A stretch of 54,620 nucleotides of DNA from an uncultured bacterium. GTDB lineage: Bacteria; Patescibacteriota; Minisyncoccia; Phycocordibacterales; UBA9973. The notes beneath the pieces were generated by a model, which did not search any database, was not told the DNA's origin, and saw only the letters and a list, made by a program, of their open reading frames with translations. The first letter of the stretch is position 1; every line of letters starts with the position of its first letter. The stretch spans positions 1 through 54,620 of the forward strand of contig CAIQAL010000031.1 of the NCBI GenBank assembly GCA_903869825.1, written 5' to 3'. Made by a program: the position numbers and the translations under genes. Positions 42,547-52,775 of the stretch are shown piece by piece.

Positions 42547-42728
42547 ATCCCAACGAAGAAGGTCTGCACTATTTGAATCTCATGTCTAGACTTTATTATT
42601 TTACTTCCTTTAAAGGAGTTCCCGCTTCGTCCCAAGTTCGGATCCATTTTTAAGCCATATTTTGTAGTGGTTATTTCCCCTACTCTATCACAAGTTCGAA
42701 CCTAGAGAAGTAATTCAGAACAATTTCT
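42547..42728. other. Degraded sequence between remnants
   Basis: No ORF of useful length. It holds a short tail of the recombinase frame and the related phrases CAAGTTCGAACC and CAAGTTCGGATCC about 50 nt apart. I see no clear attachment site duplicated from the tRNA. Confidence 0.4.
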
Positions 42729-43100
42729 TTAAGGTCTATCATAGTAAGTGCGTTTACCTTCTTCAAAAACTTCCGAAAATAAATCCTTTAAATAAGGGGA
42801 ACATTTAGCTAAAAGTTTTTCTCCTTTGTCAGAAAATTGTTTATATGGAACCCCATATTCTTTATAAGGGCGCCAGTTATCTATTGAACCTAAAATAGGA
42901 GCTTGCATTTTATCTACACTCCAAACAAATAATGACTCTTCATCACTGAACTCCTCATAATTTTTTAGAATATCTACAAAATCATTAAAATATGAAACGT
43001 TTCAAGCGTATAAGTTACTATTCTCTGGATCAGAAAAGAATTGATACCACTGATAAATAAAGGATTTAACGGAGTTCAGTAGATTTCGGTCAATCTCCAC
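42729..43100 (-). pseudogene. Small protein gene interrupted by an in-frame TGA
   Basis: From a GTG at 43100 the frame reads VEIDRNLLNSVKSFIYQWYQ, meets TGA at 43004-43002 (codon 33), then runs on as natural protein (NVSYFNDFVDILKNYEEFSD to GEKLLAKCSPYLKDLFSEVF) to a TAA at 42729. TGG to TGA mutation of a Trp codon is the simplest reading. Acidic, aromatic-rich; family not recognised. Confidence 0.5.
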
Positions 43101-43194
43101 AATTTTTTGTTTACCCTTGATTTATTCGGAGAAATATTATATAATAATTTTCATAAAATTTGTTCTTTAAAATCATTTAAGGAGACTTTTTGAG

Positions 43195-43244
43195 ATTATA
43201 AAATTTTCACAACAACTCGATGGTTTGTGTGAAAATTTTATAAT
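43195..43244. repeat. 17-bp perfect inverted repeat upstream of the 43274 gene
   Basis: ATTATAAAATTTTCACA/TGTGAAAATTTTATAAT with a 16-nt loop, 29 nt before the ATG. It could be a weak terminator closing the remnant region or an operator/leader hairpin. Confidence 0.7.
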
Positions 43245-43273
43245 TTTCTTATTGTTCAATTAAATAAAAAAAA

Positions 43274-44161
43274 ATGAAAACATCTAAAAAAAGAACATTG
43301 GCTAGGCTAGCAATAGTTATTTTTTGGCAGGCTTGGATTTTCCTTCTCCCAGTGGGAGTAATAGTGTTGATTTGGTACTTAAATATTTACAAACTGCCGG
43401 GTTGGGCAATCTTGTGTCTTCAAATTATCTTATCCATCGGGGCATTTATTATAGCGGGGTATCAAATAAGAACAGGAAAAGATGGAGAACTTGTAAAAAA
43501 ATGGGGGGAAAAACAAAAGGAAAAAATCAACAAAGCTAAATCAACTTTTTATGAAAGTGTCGCCGAAGTACAAAAGGAATATTATCTAATAGAGTGCATT
43601 ATTCCTCATCCAAGCCGTGCAGCGATATTTCAAATCAAATTTTTCAATCAAATAATCGGGTTGATCATGCCGATAATCTATTTGAATGAAAAAAAACTTT
43701 CCTTGAAATTAGTTGATGATTTCAATGTACTATGCTTTGCTTGGGGGGCGATTGATTCTCAGGTTGAGAAACTTGTTTTCAAATGTGGGAGTTCTGAGAA
43801 AATACTGAGTAATCCATATTTCATTCAAGACATTCCACCTGAAGGAATAGTTTGGCAATGCGAAGGACATTCAGATGAGAGAAAAATTCATCTTGATTCC
43901 AGGTATTTCCCGTATGTCACTGATACTCCTTACCCATTTATCATGTTGATAGGTGGAAAATCTTTTGGAGAATACACTGGATTATATGCGCCTGATAAAG
44001 GTGCATTAGTGGTTAATATCAGCAACCTTTCAAAAAAACAATGCGAAAAAAAGTGTTGTTGTCTGAAGCCCTCATTCGGAGGAAAGAAAATTTTCCTACC
44101 AACTTCAACAGTACAATCAGTAAATCACGAACTGTTGAATGAAATTTCATTTCATTCTTAA
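43274..44161 (+). CDS. Membrane-anchored protein of unknown function
   Basis: 295 residues. Two N-terminal membrane helices (about 11-35 and 44-63) are followed by a coiled-coil-like segment (KKWGEKQKEKINKAK) and a cytoplasmic globular domain (about 95-295) with a Cys cluster near the end (CEKKCCCLK). No family recognised. It is monocistronic, with a hairpin upstream and a strong terminator downstream. Confidence 0.6.
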   Translation: MKTSKKRTLARLAIVIFWQAWIFLLPVGVIVLIWYLNIYKLPGWAILCLQIILSIGAFIIAGYQIRTGKDGELVKKWGEKQKEKINKAKSTFYESVAEVQKEYYLIECIIPHPSRAAIFQIKFFNQIIGLIMPIIYLNEKKLSLKLVDDFNVLCFAWGAIDSQVEKLVFKCGSSEKILSNPYFIQDIPPEGIVWQCEGHSDERKIHLDSRYFPYVTDTPYPFIMLIGGKSFGEYTGLYAPDKGALVVNISNLSKKQCEKKCCCLKPSFGGKKIFLPTSTVQSVNHELLNEISFHS

Positions 44162-44168
44162 ATTATTT

Positions 44169-44200
44169 GAGTCCTATCACAAGATAGGACTCTTTTTTTT
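44169..44200 (+). terminator. Terminator of the 43274 gene
   Basis: GAGTCCTATC/GATAGGACTC, 10 bp, loop ACAA, followed by T8. Confidence 0.9.
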
Positions 44201-44258
44201 ATTTAATGGTATTGTTTGTGCTATAATTAAGTTATTATTCAATTAACAAAATAATTTT

Positions 44259-44324
44259 ATGGCAAAAGGAAACAGTCACCCAAAAAAAGAAGCAAAGAAA
44301 CCAAAAAAGGCAAAGAAGAAATAG
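44259..44324 (+). CDS. 21-residue Lys-rich micro-protein
   Basis: MAKGNSHPKKEAKKPKKAKKK, too short for the track. An extended -10 (TGCTATAAT, ending 44227) lies 31 nt upstream. About half the residues are Lys. It resembles the 41-residue protein at 32129 in style. A real peptide seems likely but unproven. Confidence 0.45.
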   Translation: MAKGNSHPKKEAKKPKKAKKK

Positions 44325-44350
44325 TCTTTGATTTGGTAACTAAATATTTT

Positions 44351-45214
44351 TTATTTTATTAGCGAATTCCAATCGGAAACGAATTTTTTTAGCCCTTGCT
44401 CTGTAAGCTTATGCGAGATATCAAAATCTTTCCAATTTTTCTTTAAATCAATTTCTTCAAATGGAATATTCTTTAAAGAAGAAAAATTATAGTCACTGAA
44501 TTTTTCCGGTATCGGCGTCCCCATGTTCCCCCATTCTTTCAAAATAGAAATCGGCGCCGTAATAATATCTACCCCAAGGGCCAAAGAAGCCAGAAAGTGA
44601 TTCATGTTTCGGACGCTAGCTGCGAGTACTTCCGTATGACCGTCTCCTTTTTTGTAAGTGTTAATAATATTTTCAATCAAAGACATCCCGTTTTCTCCAA
44701 TATCATCAAGCCTACCGAGAAAAGGAGAAACAAAAACATCTCCTTTTTTTGCTCCAGCTGTTGCTGCGTACACTGCGGCCGCTTGCTCAGCACTAAAACA
44801 AAGAGTCATATTCACTCGCATTCCTTCTTGGATGCTTCTCTTGGCTGACTCGAGACCGGCCGGAATAATCGGGTATTTGATTTGAGCATTCGGAATCCAG
44901 GTAAACATTTCCTTCCCAGCCGCGAACATTTCTTCAGTTGTTGTTTCTTCATCTGCGTATACTTCAATCGAGACAGAGCCTTTTGGAATCAATCCCGCAA
45001 TTTCTTTTATCATCTTTTTGTAAAAAATAAAAATTTCTTCTTTACTAAACTTTTCCCCTTGTATAAATCGTTCCTTGGCATAAGGATTTTTGGCTACTAA
45101 AGTCGGGTTCGTCGTTTGCCCGTCAAGAAAACCTAAAATAGAAATTACCTCTTTTGTTTCGGCTGGATCACAGCTATCTAAAAATATTTTTGTTTTTAAA
45201 TTTTTTGGTCTCAT
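44351..45214 (-). CDS. tal: Transaldolase
   Basis: 287 residues of class I aldolase fold: TKIFLDSCDPAETKEV, DGQTTNPTLVAKNP, the Schiff-base Lys in IKYPIIPAG, NMTLCFSAEQAAAVYAA, SPFLGRLDDIG. It transfers dihydroxyacetone units between sugar phosphates and completes the non-oxidative pentose-phosphate set with tkt, rpe and rpiB. It overlaps the pgi stop (ATGA), so the two are translationally coupled. Confidence 0.9.
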   Translation of the reverse strand: MRPKNLKTKIFLDSCDPAETKEVISILGFLDGQTTNPTLVAKNPYAKERFIQGEKFSKEEIFIFYKKMIKEIAGLIPKGSVSIEVYADEETTTEEMFAAGKEMFTWIPNAQIKYPIIPAGLESAKRSIQEGMRVNMTLCFSAEQAAAVYAATAGAKKGDVFVSPFLGRLDDIGENGMSLIENIINTYKKGDGHTEVLAASVRNMNHFLASLALGVDIITAPISILKEWGNMGTPIPEKFSDYNFSSLKNIPFEEIDLKKNWKDFDISHKLTEQGLKKFVSDWNSLIK

Positions 45215-46533
45215 TTTTGTTCTAAAATTTTCTTAGTTTCTAATTTATAACTTTCAACATTTGGTTGATCAAAAGCATTAATATTAAAAAGTTCTGCCAG
45301 ATACATTGTCTCAATCATTTTTAACTGAAGAAGCGCCCCTAAAGAATAAGCTGAAATATCCTTAATTTCTAAGTCCAAGTAGGCTAATTTTTGTTTCTGG
45401 TATGTGATTTGGACTCCACTCAAAATCGCTCGCATTACTTCATTTACTTCTTTCCCGGCAATGATTGGAAGAATATCTTTGAAGATAATATCTTTGGGAA
45501 CGGAAACACCTGAATTTGAGAGAGAGTGTACGAAAACAGTAAATTTATCATTCGGCCCGCCCAAAAATAATTGCAGCATGGAATGTAAATCAGTGGAACC
45601 GATCGAAGTAATCGGGGTAATCCCTATGCGCACCTCTTCCCCCTCTCGGTTAAGTTCTTTCCCGAGACTTTCCCCCAAAAGTTGTCGGTACCATTTTCCA
45701 AATGATTCGAGTTCCGGATTAAATATAAAAGTATTTACTATATTTTTTCCGCTCAGTGAATGTAAGTACAAGATTACTGCTCCGACTAAAGCCGGATTGT
45801 TCTCATTGTTTAAAATCCCTTCCTCGATCATTTCTTTCGCTCCTCTTTGTAATTCCTTAATGTCTATTCCAGCCAGGCAAAGTGGGAAAAGACCTACCGC
45901 AGAAAAAACTGAAAACCTACCTCCCACTTTTTTCGGCATCATAAGCATCCTAAAGCCAAGGCTACTAGCTATTTCGGACAATTTCGAACCATCGTCGGTA
46001 GTCACCACAATTTGTCTAAACAAGGCATTTTTATTACCTGAAAATTTTGCAAGCAATGCATCATAAATTATCTCAAAATTTACCAATGGTTCAGTAGTTC
46101 CACCTGATTTACTGATAATGTTTACCACTATTTCTTCTGAAAGATTAATTTCATTTTTTATTAGAGATATAGTTTGGGAAAGAGCCTCAGCATTGTTAGT
46201 ATCCAAAAAAATAAGTCTTGGCTTTTTTTCTCCTGAAGGTAGTTTCTTTAACAACGCATCGTAGACTGCCATTGTGCCTAAATTTGACCCACCAATCCCT
46301 ATCACCACCACATATTTTAATTTATCGGGTCTTAAATCTTTGATCGTTTTAAAAATATTGTTTAACAAGATTTCATCTTTCGGTAAATTAAGTGATGCTT
46401 CCTTTTCGGAATAGCCCTCACCCGAAACAAATTTCTGTAAATGAAGGAAATATGGATTTAATTTTTCCATTTCTCGAAGAAAATCTTTTTTCTGAATTAA
46501 GCTTGTTTCTGATGATAGTTTTAGAACATTCAT
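45211..46533 (-). CDS. pgi: Glucose-6-phosphate isomerase
   Basis: 440 residues. SIS-fold motifs include VVIGIGGSNLGTMAVYDAL, SKSGGTTEPLVNFE, GGRFSVFSAVGLFPLCLAGI, the catalytic Glu region LGESLGKELN and a C-terminal FDQPNVESYK with the catalytic Lys after it. It interconverts glucose-6-P and fructose-6-P. It ends in TGA overlapping the tal ATG, which also shows that TGA is a stop codon in this genome. Confidence 0.94.
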   Translation of the reverse strand: MNVLKLSSETSLIQKKDFLREMEKLNPYFLHLQKFVSGEGYSEKEASLNLPKDEILLNNIFKTIKDLRPDKLKYVVVIGIGGSNLGTMAVYDALLKKLPSGEKKPRLIFLDTNNAEALSQTISLIKNEINLSEEIVVNIISKSGGTTEPLVNFEIIYDALLAKFSGNKNALFRQIVVTTDDGSKLSEIASSLGFRMLMMPKKVGGRFSVFSAVGLFPLCLAGIDIKELQRGAKEMIEEGILNNENNPALVGAVILYLHSLSGKNIVNTFIFNPELESFGKWYRQLLGESLGKELNREGEEVRIGITPITSIGSTDLHSMLQLFLGGPNDKFTVFVHSLSNSGVSVPKDIIFKDILPIIAGKEVNEVMRAILSGVQITYQKQKLAYLDLEIKDISAYSLGALLQLKMIETMYLAELFNINAFDQPNVESYKLETKKILEQK

Positions 46534-46539
46534 AGGCGT

Positions 46540-47799
46540 TTATTTTAGCATATTTTTTCGGCTTTTTGAACGATAGAATTTGATGGCGAAACGATGAGAT
46601 TCACTGTTGGCAAGTAGAATCTCCCTTTTGTACTGCCTGATTATTTTTTCCTCTCCAGTGATTGAACTTGCCTTATGTCGATCATCTTTAGTCACCGCTA
46701 CAACTGGAATTTTTAATTGATATTTGTTTAAAACCCTACTAGCCACATTTAATTGGGCCATACTACCATCCACCACCACGAGCGAAGGTAATCCCCATTC
46801 CAGGTGCCGAAATCTACGCGACATCACTTCTTCGAGCGCCCCCGTGTCGTTACTGCCACTTTGGGTTCTGATAATGAATTTCTTGTACTCTCTTTTCGCC
46901 ATTTCTCCGTCTTCAAGCACTGTCATCACTCCAACCATATTTTTGCCTGACATATGAGCTATATCATAAGCTTCTATTCGAATTAAGCCCCTTTTATTTT
47001 TTTGCTCCCGAGGGTTCCACCCCGTACTCGGGGAAGGGTGCAGATACGAAAAATTGGAAGAAGTGTAACTATTTTCATTTTTTATTAAAGCAATATCGTT
47101 AATATGTTCCAAGGCAAAAATTTTGTTTTTTATTTCGTGCGCTTTTTCAAATTCCTTTTTTTTTGCACATACCATCATCTCTTTTTTAAAGTTTTGAATT
47201 ATCTTTTTCTTTTTGCCTTGAAAAAATAATTTTAAATTTCTGATATTTTCTTTATACTCCAAAATCCCATCCGGGGTTAACCCAAGTTGGTGATAAAAGG
47301 TAATATTATTTTTCTTTGAAGACTGCGCATCAATATAAGGAAAAATACGTCGAATTATTTTCATCGCTTCTTTTAGCTGTCCCCCGTTTGTATAAGGACC
47401 GTAATTTGCTTGAAAATTTTCTTTTTTTAAATTCCTACCACGAACAATCATTATTTTAGGAATCTTATCTTTTGTAATGCAAACGTAATTCCAAGACTTA
47501 TCGTCTTTCTCTCGTACATTGTATTTCGGTAGATGTTTTTTTATCAGCTCTGCTTCAAGGATAAGTGCTTCCAAAACACTGTCCGTTTCTTGCCAGTCTA
47601 CCTTGTCTGCTTGGACGACCATATCCAAAATCATCGGCCCCCGAGTAACGATCAAATCTTTACTGAAGTAACTCCGAGTCCTGTCGCGCAAGGAAGTGGC
47701 TTTCCCAATGTAAAGAATAGTTTTCCCTTTTTTGAAGAAATACACTCCAGGCTTATCAGCCAACTTAAATTTTTTCAAGTCATATACTTGCATAACCAC
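46540..47799 (-). CDS. uvrC: UvrC-like excinuclease subunit, short form
   Basis: 419 residues against about 600 in E. coli. It has the GIY-YIG nuclease (GVYFFKKGKTILYIGKATSL), a UVR motif (KKEFEKAHEIKNKIFALEHI) and the RNase H-like nuclease with RIEAYDIAHMSGKNMVGVMTV and LVVVDGSMAQLNVA. The C-terminal tandem helix-hairpin-helix domain is missing; the protein stops at SKSRKNML. Both incision domains are present, so DNA binding must rely on other contacts. The genes are in the order uvrB, uvrA, uvrC on one strand. Confidence 0.92.
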   Translation of the reverse strand: MVMQVYDLKKFKLADKPGVYFFKKGKTILYIGKATSLRDRTRSYFSKDLIVTRGPMILDMVVQADKVDWQETDSVLEALILEAELIKKHLPKYNVREKDDKSWNYVCITKDKIPKIMIVRGRNLKKENFQANYGPYTNGGQLKEAMKIIRRIFPYIDAQSSKKNNITFYHQLGLTPDGILEYKENIRNLKLFFQGKKKKIIQNFKKEMMVCAKKKEFEKAHEIKNKIFALEHINDIALIKNENSYTSSNFSYLHPSPSTGWNPREQKNKRGLIRIEAYDIAHMSGKNMVGVMTVLEDGEMAKREYKKFIIRTQSGSNDTGALEEVMSRRFRHLEWGLPSLVVVDGSMAQLNVASRVLNKYQLKIPVVAVTKDDRHKASSITGEEKIIRQYKREILLANSESHRFAIKFYRSKSRKNMLK

Positions 47800-47808
47800 A
47801 TTATAACT

Positions 47809-50403
47809 CTATTTACGTAGTTCTTTTTTTAAGTATTTTCCAGTATAACTTTTCGGATTATTTGCTACTTCTTCCGGAGTACCTTTTGCCACCAAACGCC
47901 CTCCGCTTTCTCCTCCTTCAGGCCCGATATCAATAATGTAATCAGAATTTTTTATGATATCCATATTGTGCTCAATCAAAACGACAGTATTTCCTTTGTC
48001 TACTAATTTATTCAAAACCTCCAAAAGTTTTGCTACATCATCATAATGCAGTCCAACTGTCGGTTCGTCGAGTAAATAAATAGTCTTTTCCAAATGAGGG
48101 CGGTAAAGTTCTGAAGAAATTTTTACTCGCTGGGCTTCTCCACCCGAAAGCGTCGTGGCAGATTGTCCAAGTTTGATATACCCCAAACCAACATCCATCA
48201 AAGTTCGGAGTCGGTCGTAAACTTCCGGAATATCTTCAAAGAATTTGATTGCTTCTTCCACCGTCATCTGGAGAACTTCAAAAACGTTCTTCTTTTTGTA
48301 TTTGATCGTCAAGGTTTCTTTATCAAATCTTTTTCCATTACAAACATCACAGGTAACATACACGGTAGGTAAAAAATGCATTTCAACCGCTATTTCCCCA
48401 TGGCCTTCACATGCTTCGCAGCGTCCACCTTTCACGTTAAAAGAAAAACGATTTGCTTTCCAACCTCGCAGTTTCGCTTCACTTGATGCAGCAAATAATT
48501 CCCGAATATGAGTAAACGAACCGGTGTAAGTAGCAATGTTTGAGCGAGGAGTGCGACCAATCGGAGATTGGTCAATCAAAATCGCCCGTGATAAATATTC
48601 TGTCCCAGTGAATGAGGCACAATTATAAATCTTGGCCGTTCGATATTTCCGGTCATAACGTCCTTGCAAATTTTTATACAAAATCTCATACATGAGAGAC
48701 GACTTTCCACTTCCAGACACTCCGGTAATGGTCACCATTTTACCAAGTGGAATTTCAACATCCATATTCTTTATATTAAAAACTTTCCCTCCGATAATTT
48801 TCAGTGCCCCTTTATTTTTATCCCGTCGATTATCGGGTACAGGAATTTTTGCTTCCCCTCGAAGATACGCCAAGGTGCGAGATTTGGAAGGATTCGTTTT
48901 GGCTGAAATCAAGTCATCCAAATAACCTGAAACAACTACTTCTCCGCCGTGAATCCCTGCTTTTGGACCAATGTCCACAATGTAATCCGAAGCAAAAATC
49001 GTGTCTTCGTCGTGTTCGACCACTAAAATAGTATTTCCTAAATCACGAAGATTGTGCAATGTTTTGATAAGTCGTTCATTATCCCGCTGGTGGAGCCCAA
49101 TTGTAGGCTCATCAAGCACATAAAGCGCCCCAACAAGCCTGGAACCCAATTGGCTGGCCAAACGGATACGTTGAGCTTCTCCACCCGAAAGAGTGCTCGC
49201 CTTTCGATCGAGCGAAAGATAATTGAGCCCAACATTTAACAAAAATTGAATCCGGGCCTCGATTTCTTTTATTACTACTTTTGAAATTTCTTTTTCCTGC
49301 TCCGTTAGTTTAAGTTCGATAAAAAAGTCTGCAACTTTTTCAATTGAAAGCCCGGTAATATTTACAATATTTATTTTGTCGCCCAAAAAAACATTTAAGG
49401 CTTCGGGTCGCAAGCGTGCACCGTGACAAACTTCACAAGTTTCATCTCCAAAAAAATCTTTCAGCCCAAGACCATTACAAGCAGGACAGGCACCGTATGG
49501 AGAATTAAAAGAAAAAAGTCTCGGCTCAATTTCCGGGAATGAAAAACCGTCGTTCGGGCAAGAAAATTTTGTCGACATTAAAAATTCTTCCTTCTCATTG
49601 AAGGATACTGTCACAAGTCCATCAGACTCGGCAATGGCAAGCTCTACTGCTTCGGAAAGTCGCATTCGGGCATCGTCTAAACTATCCTTGAATTCATGCA
49701 TTGAAAATGTATCGACTAGTAGATCAATATTGTGCTTTTTATTTTTAGAAAGCTCAATTCGGTCGCGTAAATTTTTCATTTCTCCATCCAGCCTTATTTT
49801 TTGAAAACCTTTATTGAGTGAATCATAAAGCAATTGATAGTATTCCCCTTTTCTGCCTCGGACCATCGGCGAAAAAATAGTCACCGGAGTTTCGTCAAAT
49901 TCGATTCCTAAAACTTTTCTTTTTCCTTTTGCTGAACCCTTGAGTGAAAAATGATCATTTATCTTATCAAAAATAAAATTCAAGATTTGTTCGTTGGAAA
50001 GTTTTTTTATTTCATCACCACACACCGGACAATGAGGTCGGCCGATACGGGCATAGAGCACCCGCAAGTAATCGTATATTTCAGTGATAGTCGCCACAGT
50101 CGAGCGAGGATTATTTGAACGAGATTTTTGGTCAATCGAAATCGCGGGAGAAAGTCCGGTGATTTCATCCACATCGGGCTTAGCCATTTGATTTAAAAAT
50201 TGACGAGCATAAGCGGACAAGCTTTCCACGTAACGCCTCTGACCCTCGGCAAAGATTGTATCAAAAGCAAGGGACGATTTCCCGGACCCTGATACTCCTG
50301 AAATTACCACCATTTTATTGCGAGGCATTTCCACATTGATATTCTTTAAGTTGTGGGTTCGGGCTCCTTTTACTATTAATTTGTCTACGTTTTTCTCTTT
50401 CAT
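47809..50403 (-). CDS. uvrA: UvrA excinuclease ATPase
   Basis: 864 residues, somewhat shorter than the usual 940. Two ABC cassettes are present: Walker [20 protein letters not shown] and [15 protein letters not shown], signatures [15 protein letters not shown] and [13 protein letters not shown], Walker [14 protein letters not shown] and [13 protein letters not shown]. Zinc sites include [13 protein letters not shown]...CEVCHGARL and CEACEGHG...CDVCNGKRF. It scans DNA for damage and loads UvrB. A strong promoter lies at 50480-50508. Confidence 0.97.
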   Translation of the reverse strand: MKEKNVDKLIVKGARTHNLKNINVEMPRNKMVVISGVSGSGKSSLAFDTIFAEGQRRYVESLSAYARQFLNQMAKPDVDEITGLSPAISIDQKSRSNNPRSTVATITEIYDYLRVLYARIGRPHCPVCGDEIKKLSNEQILNFIFDKINDHFSLKGSAKGKRKVLGIEFDETPVTIFSPMVRGRKGEYYQLLYDSLNKGFQKIRLDGEMKNLRDRIELSKNKKHNIDLLVDTFSMHEFKDSLDDARMRLSEAVELAIAESDGLVTVSFNEKEEFLMSTKFSCPNDGFSFPEIEPRLFSFNSPYGACPACNGLGLKDFFGDETCEVCHGARLRPEALNVFLGDKINIVNITGLSIEKVADFFIELKLTEQEKEISKVVIKEIEARIQFLLNVGLNYLSLDRKASTLSGGEAQRIRLASQLGSRLVGALYVLDEPTIGLHQRDNERLIKTLHNLRDLGNTILVVEHDEDTIFASDYIVDIGPKAGIHGGEVVVSGYLDDLISAKTNPSKSRTLAYLRGEAKIPVPDNRRDKNKGALKIIGGKVFNIKNMDVEIPLGKMVTITGVSGSGKSSLMYEILYKNLQGRYDRKYRTAKIYNCASFTGTEYLSRAILIDQSPIGRTPRSNIATYTGSFTHIRELFAASSEAKLRGWKANRFSFNVKGGRCEACEGHGEIAVEMHFLPTVYVTCDVCNGKRFDKETLTIKYKKKNVFEVLQMTVEEAIKFFEDIPEVYDRLRTLMDVGLGYIKLGQSATTLSGGEAQRVKISSELYRPHLEKTIYLLDEPTVGLHYDDVAKLLEVLNKLVDKGNTVVLIEHNMDIIKNSDYIIDIGPEGGESGGRLVAKGTPEEVANNPKSYTGKYLKKELRK

Positions 50404-50479
50404 CCTTATATTACATATTACAACGAAATTTGCACCCCACTTCCTTATAGGGGGTGTAGCTCAATATTCAACTAACTAT

Positions 50480-50508
50480 AGTATAGCACAAAAATCTTAA
50501 TTTGACAA
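50480..50508 (-). promoter_or_regulatory. Promoter of uvrA
   Basis: On the minus strand TTGTCA (50508-50503), 17-nt spacer ending TGC, TATACT (50485-50480). No SOS-box palindrome is seen. Confidence 0.75.
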
Positions 50509-50511
50509 AAA

Positions 50512-52605
50512 CTATTTATTTTCTCTTTCTGTTTTTTCTTTTAAGACGATAATTTCATCTCGTAGGATAGCGGCAGTTTCAAAATCAAGTTCTTTCACCG
50601 CACGAGACATTTCTTTTTCTTTCATTTTGATTATTTTTTCGTAAATCAGGTCATTCCATTCTTGGTCGGAAAGTTTACTTTTTGTCTTGCCATACTTTTT
50701 TTCTCTCGACATTGTCTTTCTAAAAAGTTCCACGTCGAGCCCAATCTCTGCCCGGACAGTTTTTTCATGCTTGTCTTCCAATTCTTCCGTGATGTCTTTT
50801 ATTTTTTTGATAATCGTTTTCGGAGTAATCCTATTCTTTTTATTGTAAGCCATCTGTATGGCACGGCGACGGTTAGTTTCGCTTATGGCATATTCCATTG
50901 AGCCGGTCATGTGGTCGGCATACAAAATAACTTTTCCCTCCACGTTTCGGGCCGCTCGCCCAATAGTCTGGACCAAAGAAGTATTACTACGCAAAAATCC
51001 TTCCTTGTCGGCATCTAGAATTCCAATCAAAGCAACTTCCGGCAAGTCTAATCCTTCTCTGAGTAAATTTACTCCCACTAAAATATCAATCTCCCCTTTT
51101 CGGAGTTGAGTCAAAATTTGAATTCTTTCAATTGTTTTTACTTCACTGTGCAAATATTCCGCTTTGATTCCTTTATCTTTCAAATACACCGATAAATCTT
51201 CTGCCATTCTTTTGGTTAGAGTAGTGGTCAACACCCGAAAACCTTTTTTAATTGTTCGTTCTGCTTCGGCTATAAAATCCTGAACTTGGCCAGGATAAGG
51301 ATTCCCGCTGTTCACTTCAGCGCTTACCGGCCGCACAATTACCTCCGGATCAATCAAACCAGTAGGTCGAATTATCTGCTCTACGATTCGACCGCTTTCT
51401 TTTCTTTCTTCATCGGCCGGAGTGGCCGAGGTATAAATTACTTGCCCAATTCGTTCTTCAAACTCAGGGTATTTTAGAGGTCGATTGTCTTTCGCGCTTG
51501 GTAATCTAAAACCAAACTCCACCAAAGTTTTCTTTCGAGAGGCATCACCCGCATACATTCCACGAAGTTGAGGCAGGGTCACATGCGATTCATCAATAAT
51601 AGTTAGAAAATCTTTTTTAAAATAGGACAATAATGTTTCAGGTGGTTCACCTTCCGCTTTCCCGGATAAATGTCTCGAGTAGTTTTCAATACCACTACAA
51701 TAACCCACTTCTCGAATCATCGCCAAATCATAATTTGTTCTTCTTTTAATTCTCTCTGCTTCTAATAATTTTCCTTCTTTCTCAAACTTTTTCAATTGTT
51801 GATTCAGTTCGGCCCGAATTAATTTTAACGCACGATTCTTTTGACCCTCTTCGGTGATGAAATGTTTTGCCGGGAAAAGATAAATATTTTCCTCTTCTTT
51901 TAGTACCAGTGAAGAAACCGGATCTACTTTCGCAATTCTTGAAACCTTATTCCCAAGAAATTCTATTTGGTATACAAATGTTTCGGAAATAGGCATCACC
52001 TCAATCTTTTGTCCAATTGAACGAAAAGTACCCGGATTAATATCAGCATTGGTTCTTTCAAAATGAATTTCAATTAATTTTTTCATCAAAGGAACTCGAC
52101 CTATCTCCATTCCAATCGCCATTTTCAAATTTACTTTTTCGTATTCTTCCGGAGACCCGAGCCCATATATACAAGAAACTGAAGCAACAATAATCACATC
52201 TCGCCTCATAAGTAAGGCTTGAGTTGAGGCATGGCGTAAGCGGTCTATTTCTTTATTAATTTGAGAATCTTTTTCAATATAAGTGTCGGTTATTGGTAAA
52301 TATGCCTCTGGCTGATAATAATCATAATAGGAAACAAAGTAATGCACAGCTGCATCAGGAAAAAATTCCCGAAACTCTTGAGCCAATTGCGCTGCCAGAG
52401 TTTTATTGTGGGCAATGACTAGGGTTGGCTTGTTATATGAGGCAATTACATTTGCCATGGTAAAAGTCTTCCCAGTTCCGGTAGCTCCAAGTAGAGTTTG
52501 TTTCCTTATCCCTTTTTCTAGACCTTGAAGGAGCTCCGAAATAGCCTTCGGCTGGTCTCCTTCCGGTTTAAAGTCACTTTTAATTTTGAAAATTTTTCTA
52601 TCCAT
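50512..52605 (-). CDS. uvrB: UvrB excinuclease helicase-like subunit
   Basis: 697 residues. Walker A is LLGATGTGKTFTMANVI, the DNA-clamping beta-hairpin is VSYYDYYQPEAYLP, the DEAD-type box is DESHVTLPQLRGMYAGD, the helicase VI region is QTIGRAARN, and the C-terminal UVR domain that contacts UvrC is KELDFETAAILRDEI. Upstream is a small transcript with terminator that could attenuate it. Confidence 0.97.
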   Translation of the reverse strand: MDRKIFKIKSDFKPEGDQPKAISELLQGLEKGIRKQTLLGATGTGKTFTMANVIASYNKPTLVIAHNKTLAAQLAQEFREFFPDAAVHYFVSYYDYYQPEAYLPITDTYIEKDSQINKEIDRLRHASTQALLMRRDVIIVASVSCIYGLGSPEEYEKVNLKMAIGMEIGRVPLMKKLIEIHFERTNADINPGTFRSIGQKIEVMPISETFVYQIEFLGNKVSRIAKVDPVSSLVLKEEENIYLFPAKHFITEEGQKNRALKLIRAELNQQLKKFEKEGKLLEAERIKRRTNYDLAMIREVGYCSGIENYSRHLSGKAEGEPPETLLSYFKKDFLTIIDESHVTLPQLRGMYAGDASRKKTLVEFGFRLPSAKDNRPLKYPEFEERIGQVIYTSATPADEERKESGRIVEQIIRPTGLIDPEVIVRPVSAEVNSGNPYPGQVQDFIAEAERTIKKGFRVLTTTLTKRMAEDLSVYLKDKGIKAEYLHSEVKTIERIQILTQLRKGEIDILVGVNLLREGLDLPEVALIGILDADKEGFLRSNTSLVQTIGRAARNVEGKVILYADHMTGSMEYAISETNRRRAIQMAYNKKNRITPKTIIKKIKDITEELEDKHEKTVRAEIGLDVELFRKTMSREKKYGKTKSKLSDQEWNDLIYEKIIKMKEKEMSRAVKELDFETAAILRDEIIVLKEKTERENK

Positions 52606-52695
52606 AGGTTGTACTAATTAAGAGTACTACATTTTTAAAAAATACAAAATTTCCAACATATTGTTGTAAAGGATGGACACGCCATTCGGGACAAA

Positions 52696-52769
52696 CAAAA
52701 AACGCCCGAAGGCGTTTCTTGCGGCACTTATGTTGTTCACGATTAATGCGAGTCTTACCTCACACTCAC
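52696..52769 (-). ncRNA. Candidate small RNA or uvrB leader
   Basis: A short minus-strand unit has its own TTGCTT-N17-TATACT promoter and ends in a UUCG-capped terminator, giving about 74 nt with no ORF. A GTGAG/CTCGC stem forms in its 5' half. It lies between rnpB and uvrB and matches no RNA family I recognise. Confidence 0.55.
52697..52717 (-). terminator. UUCG-loop terminator
   Basis: On the minus strand AAACGCC-TTCG-GGCGTTT is followed by further T (T6 in all), then GTTTG. It is 85 nt before the uvrB start. Confidence 0.85.
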
Positions 52770-52775
52770 AAGTAG

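Noticed and set aside
42729-43100. Genome-wide recoding of TGA
   Set aside because: pgi ends in TGA within an ATGA overlap with tal, so TGA is a stop here; the single internal TGA is better read as a mutation.
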